Under the pieces are notes generated by a model that did no database searches, was not told where the DNA came from, and saw nothing but the letters and a program-made list of their open reading frames with translations. From Propionibacteriaceae bacterium (lineage in GTDB: Bacteria; Actinomycetota; Actinomycetes; Propionibacteriales; Propionibacteriaceae), in contig JAKDIK010000133.1 of the NCBI GenBank assembly GCA_030450535.1, positions 1-7,427 on the forward strand: a stretch of 7,427 nucleotides of DNA, written 5' to 3'. Shown here one piece after another: positions 6,011-7,427 of the stretch (positions within the stretch are counted from its first letter, which is position 1; each line of letters starts with the position of its first letter). A program made the position numbers and the translations under genes.

Positions 6011-6441
6011 GCGGAGGCCGCGCGCCTTCCTCGGACCCTCGAGGAATATCCCTTTGTCGACCTTTGGGCGGGCCTGGCATTCGCCTTGATTGCGGCCCTC
6101 GCGCTCGCGCCCAAGGCGGCCCCGCAGATCTCGCTTGCCCACCTGGACGCCGCCCGGGGCAGCGTGGCCGAGCAGGCGGACGTCATCGTCCGGAGCTGCG
6201 CCGGTCCGGGGCGCCTCGGAGCCTGCTCCGAGGCGGCATCCCCATCGCCCCGGTCGAACGCAGCCTCAACGTTCCGTGCGCTCGTCGCGGACGCCGAGGA
6301 CCGGCTGGTCGTCGCCGAGCAACCTACGCCGCCAGTTCGTGTCGCCCGTTCCTCGCGCTGCTGGAGCTCGCCCGTCAGCAGGCGGTCGCGTTCGAGCAGC
6401 TCACCGCCCCCGGTGAGCTGACATCCGCCACCCCGCGCTGA
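6011..6441 (+). pseudogene. Decayed or mis-sequenced gene of unknown family
   Basis: No single frame looks coding throughout, yet strong third-position G/C bias and protein-like sequence pass from frame to frame without stops. The protease's final frame continues past its stop with EEYPFVDLWAGLAFALIAALALAP, a likely membrane helix. It then reads AHLDAARGSVAEQADVIV to about 6190. The frame starting at 6190 reads ELRRSGAPRSLLRGG and IPIAPVERSLN (to about 6270). The earlier frame returns with FRALVADAEDRLVVAEQ (to about 6321). The frame ending at 6441 gives FLALLELARQQAVAFEQL and TAPGELTSATPR. Joined, this would be a protein of about 130-140 aa with one N-terminal membrane helix and a helical, charged remainder. 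I do not recognise it, and its start is unclear. Several indels would be needed, so this is a relic or a low-quality stretch. Confidence 0.4.
6212..6235. repeat. Perfect 24-bp interrupted palindrome
   Basis: CGCCTCGGAGC (6212-6222) and GCTCCGAGGCG (6225-6235) are exact reverse complements separated by CT. As RNA this is an 11-bp stem that must open slightly for its tiny loop. As DNA it is an ideal symmetric site. It lies inside the decayed gene, with no U-tract after it. It may be an operator, a terminator, or a mark of insertion or deletion. Confidence 0.75.
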
Positions 6442-6544
6442 TGGGGCTGGGCGTGCCTGGCGTCAGCTTCGTTCGAATCGTGGGCAACTCTGTTACCTAT
6501 TCGTGACCTGAATGAGGCTGTGGGTGGGGTTTGGACGCCGGAAA

Positions 6545-6567
6545 GTGTCGGAGCCGGGTCGTAGCGT
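6545..6567 (+). promoter_or_regulatory. RecA/LexA-independent DNA-damage promoter (PafBC type)
   Basis: The sequence has GTGTCGGAG (6545-6553), then exactly 8 bp, then TAGCGT (6562-6567). The mycobacterial RecA-independent damage promoter is tTGTCRgtg-N8-TAnnnT. The core TGTCRG, the spacing and the TAnnnT element all match; the first and eighth positions of the 9-mer differ. The element ends 7 bp before the ATG of the DUF222 gene. That places the transcription start at or next to the ATG and explains the lack of a Shine-Dalgarno. In mycobacteria this promoter is driven by the WYL-domain activators PafB and PafC. Confidence 0.65.
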
Positions 6568-6574
6568 GATGGTC

Positions 6575-7427
6575 ATGGAAGAGCAGCTGTCCCATCTCGA
6601 TGACCTGGAGTTGGTCGCCGTGATGCACGCTGTGTTGGACGCACTGACCGATGACCGGCTCCGGTTGGCGTCGGATCGTGACCGGCTCGCTGTGGCCCAT
6701 GAAGCAGTCCGGCTGACCAGCCGGGTGACCGCCTGGCAGACCGCCCTGATCGCCGGAGTCGAGAACGACCAGGTCGCCGCCCGCGCCCACGGCACCAGCA
6801 CGGCGACCTGGCTGGCCGAGGTGGCGCAGTACACCCGCAACGAGGCCGCCACCCTCGTACGGAACGGGCAACAATGGCGCCGCTTCCCCCAGGTCGCCGA
6901 CGCCGTCAACACCGGACGCACGCTGCCCGCTCAGGCAACCGCGATCACGAGCGTGCTCGATCATCTGCCCGGTGAGCTACCCGTCGAGCAGCTGGCCGAA
7001 GCCGAAGAGCTGATGGTCGGGTTCGCTGAAAGCCACAACTCAACCGAGCTGCGACGACTCGCCCGACACCTCCTCGACGTGATCGCCCCCGAGATCGCCG
7101 AGGCAACCGAAACGGACCGGCTGGAACGCGAACTCCGCGACGCAACCCGCAACAGGTTCTTCTCCTTCACCCCCGACCACGCCGGGTCCGTGCTGCTGCG
7201 AGGAAGCCTGCCCCACGCCCACGCCGAAACCGTCCGCACCGTGATCGAGGCATTCGCCGACCAGATCCGACGCGGCGCCGAAGCCATCGACCCTGCCTCC
7301 GATCTCCTCACACCCGGCATGCGACGCGCCGACGCCCTACACGCCATGGCGCAAGCCCTCCAACGTGCCGAAGCCACCCCCACCCACGGCGGCGACCGAC
7401 CCCGCGCCGTGATCCACCTCGACTGGA
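6575..7427 (+). CDS. DUF222 / 13E12-repeat family protein, 5' part (HNH endonuclease expected beyond the edge)
   Basis: The frame is open from ATG 6575 to the window edge: 284 codons, 3' end missing. It has the helical DUF222 region: a charged N-terminus, WQTALIAGVE (54-63), HGTSTATWLAE (72-82), TRNEAATLVRNGQQW (87-101) and ADAVNTGRTLPAQA (108-121). A long helical middle follows, and then the strand RAVIHLDW at the edge, where the family normally leads into its second half. DUF222 proteins usually end in an HNH nuclease domain with a zinc-binding Cys/His cluster; that part is outside the window. They are commonly multi-copy in actinobacterial genomes and are linked to mobile or repeat elements (REP13E12 in M. 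tuberculosis). The start is set by the promoter at 6545-6567, 7 bp upstream, consistent with leaderless translation. Codon use differs from the neighbours: GAA is about as common as GAG, and CGA is frequent. Neighbouring genes are broken, which fits an accessory locus. Confidence 0.9.
   Translation, partial: MEEQLSHLDDLELVAVMHAVLDALTDDRLRLASDRDRLAVAHEAVRLTSRVTAWQTALIAGVENDQVAARAHGTSTATWLAEVAQYTRNEAATLVRNGQQWRRFPQVADAVNTGRTLPAQATAITSVLDHLPGELPVEQLAEAEELMVGFAESHNSTELRRLARHLLDVIAPEIAEATETDRLERELRDATRNRFFSFTPDHAGSVLLRGSLPHAHAETVRTVIEAFADQIRRGAEAIDPASDLLTPGMRRADALHAMAQALQRAEATPTHGGDRPRAVIHLDW

Noticed and set aside
6471..6479. GTTCGAATC, resembling a tRNA T-arm loop or a phage attachment site
   Set aside because: The flanking bases give only a mismatched T-stem, no acceptor partner or anticodon arm is found upstream, and no integrase or matching second site is in view.
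1..7427. CRISPR array, rRNA, tRNA, insertion sequence ends or transposase
   Set aside because: None seen: the short tandem repeats lack variable spacers, and no transposase motif or terminal inverted repeat pair was found.

Overview
This is a high-GC window, roughly 70% by eye, with G or C in nearly every third codon position. It comes from an actinobacterium. The support is the codon bias, a DUF222/13E12-repeat protein (a family concentrated in Actinomycetota), a mycobacterial-type DNA-damage promoter in front of that gene, and possible leaderless starts. I cannot name a genus.

Layout, all genes on the + strand. Positions 1-321 hold no convincing gene, only a short tandem repeat and a three-armed inverted repeat. 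Positions 322-936 encode a cytidylate-kinase-like P-loop protein. Positions 1140-2399 encode a radical SAM/SPASM enzyme with the full cysteine set of anaerobic sulfatase-maturating enzymes. It is followed 52 bp later, probably in the same operon, by a GH13 trehalose-synthase/alpha-amylase-like enzyme (2452-4107). Positions 4227-4874 encode a metallo-beta-lactamase-fold hydrolase. Positions 4862-5136 are a repeat- and hairpin-rich gap. Positions 5137-6010 are a CPBP (CAAX-type) intramembrane protease gene broken by two apparent single-base losses. Positions 6011-6441 look like a decayed or badly sequenced gene whose coding signal hops between frames. Positions 6575-7427 are the 5' part of a DUF222 gene that runs off the window.

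The first part looks like ordinary metabolism: nucleotide-kinase-like, sulfatase maturation, alpha-glucan/trehalose and MBL hydrolase genes, with no evidence that they form one pathway. The second part, from about 4.86 kb, looks like an accessory region of repeats, broken genes and a DUF222 gene with different codon use.

The most informative observation is at 6545-6567: a match to the RecA/LexA-independent (PafBC) DNA-damage promoter, with exact 8-bp spacing, ending 7 bp before the DUF222 ATG. This predicts a damage-induced, leaderless transcript. I see no clearly new multi-gene system. The other items worth a second look are the sulfatase-maturase with no sulfatase beside it, a perfect 24-bp palindrome inside the decayed gene, and 14-15 bp tandem repeats that recur between genes.
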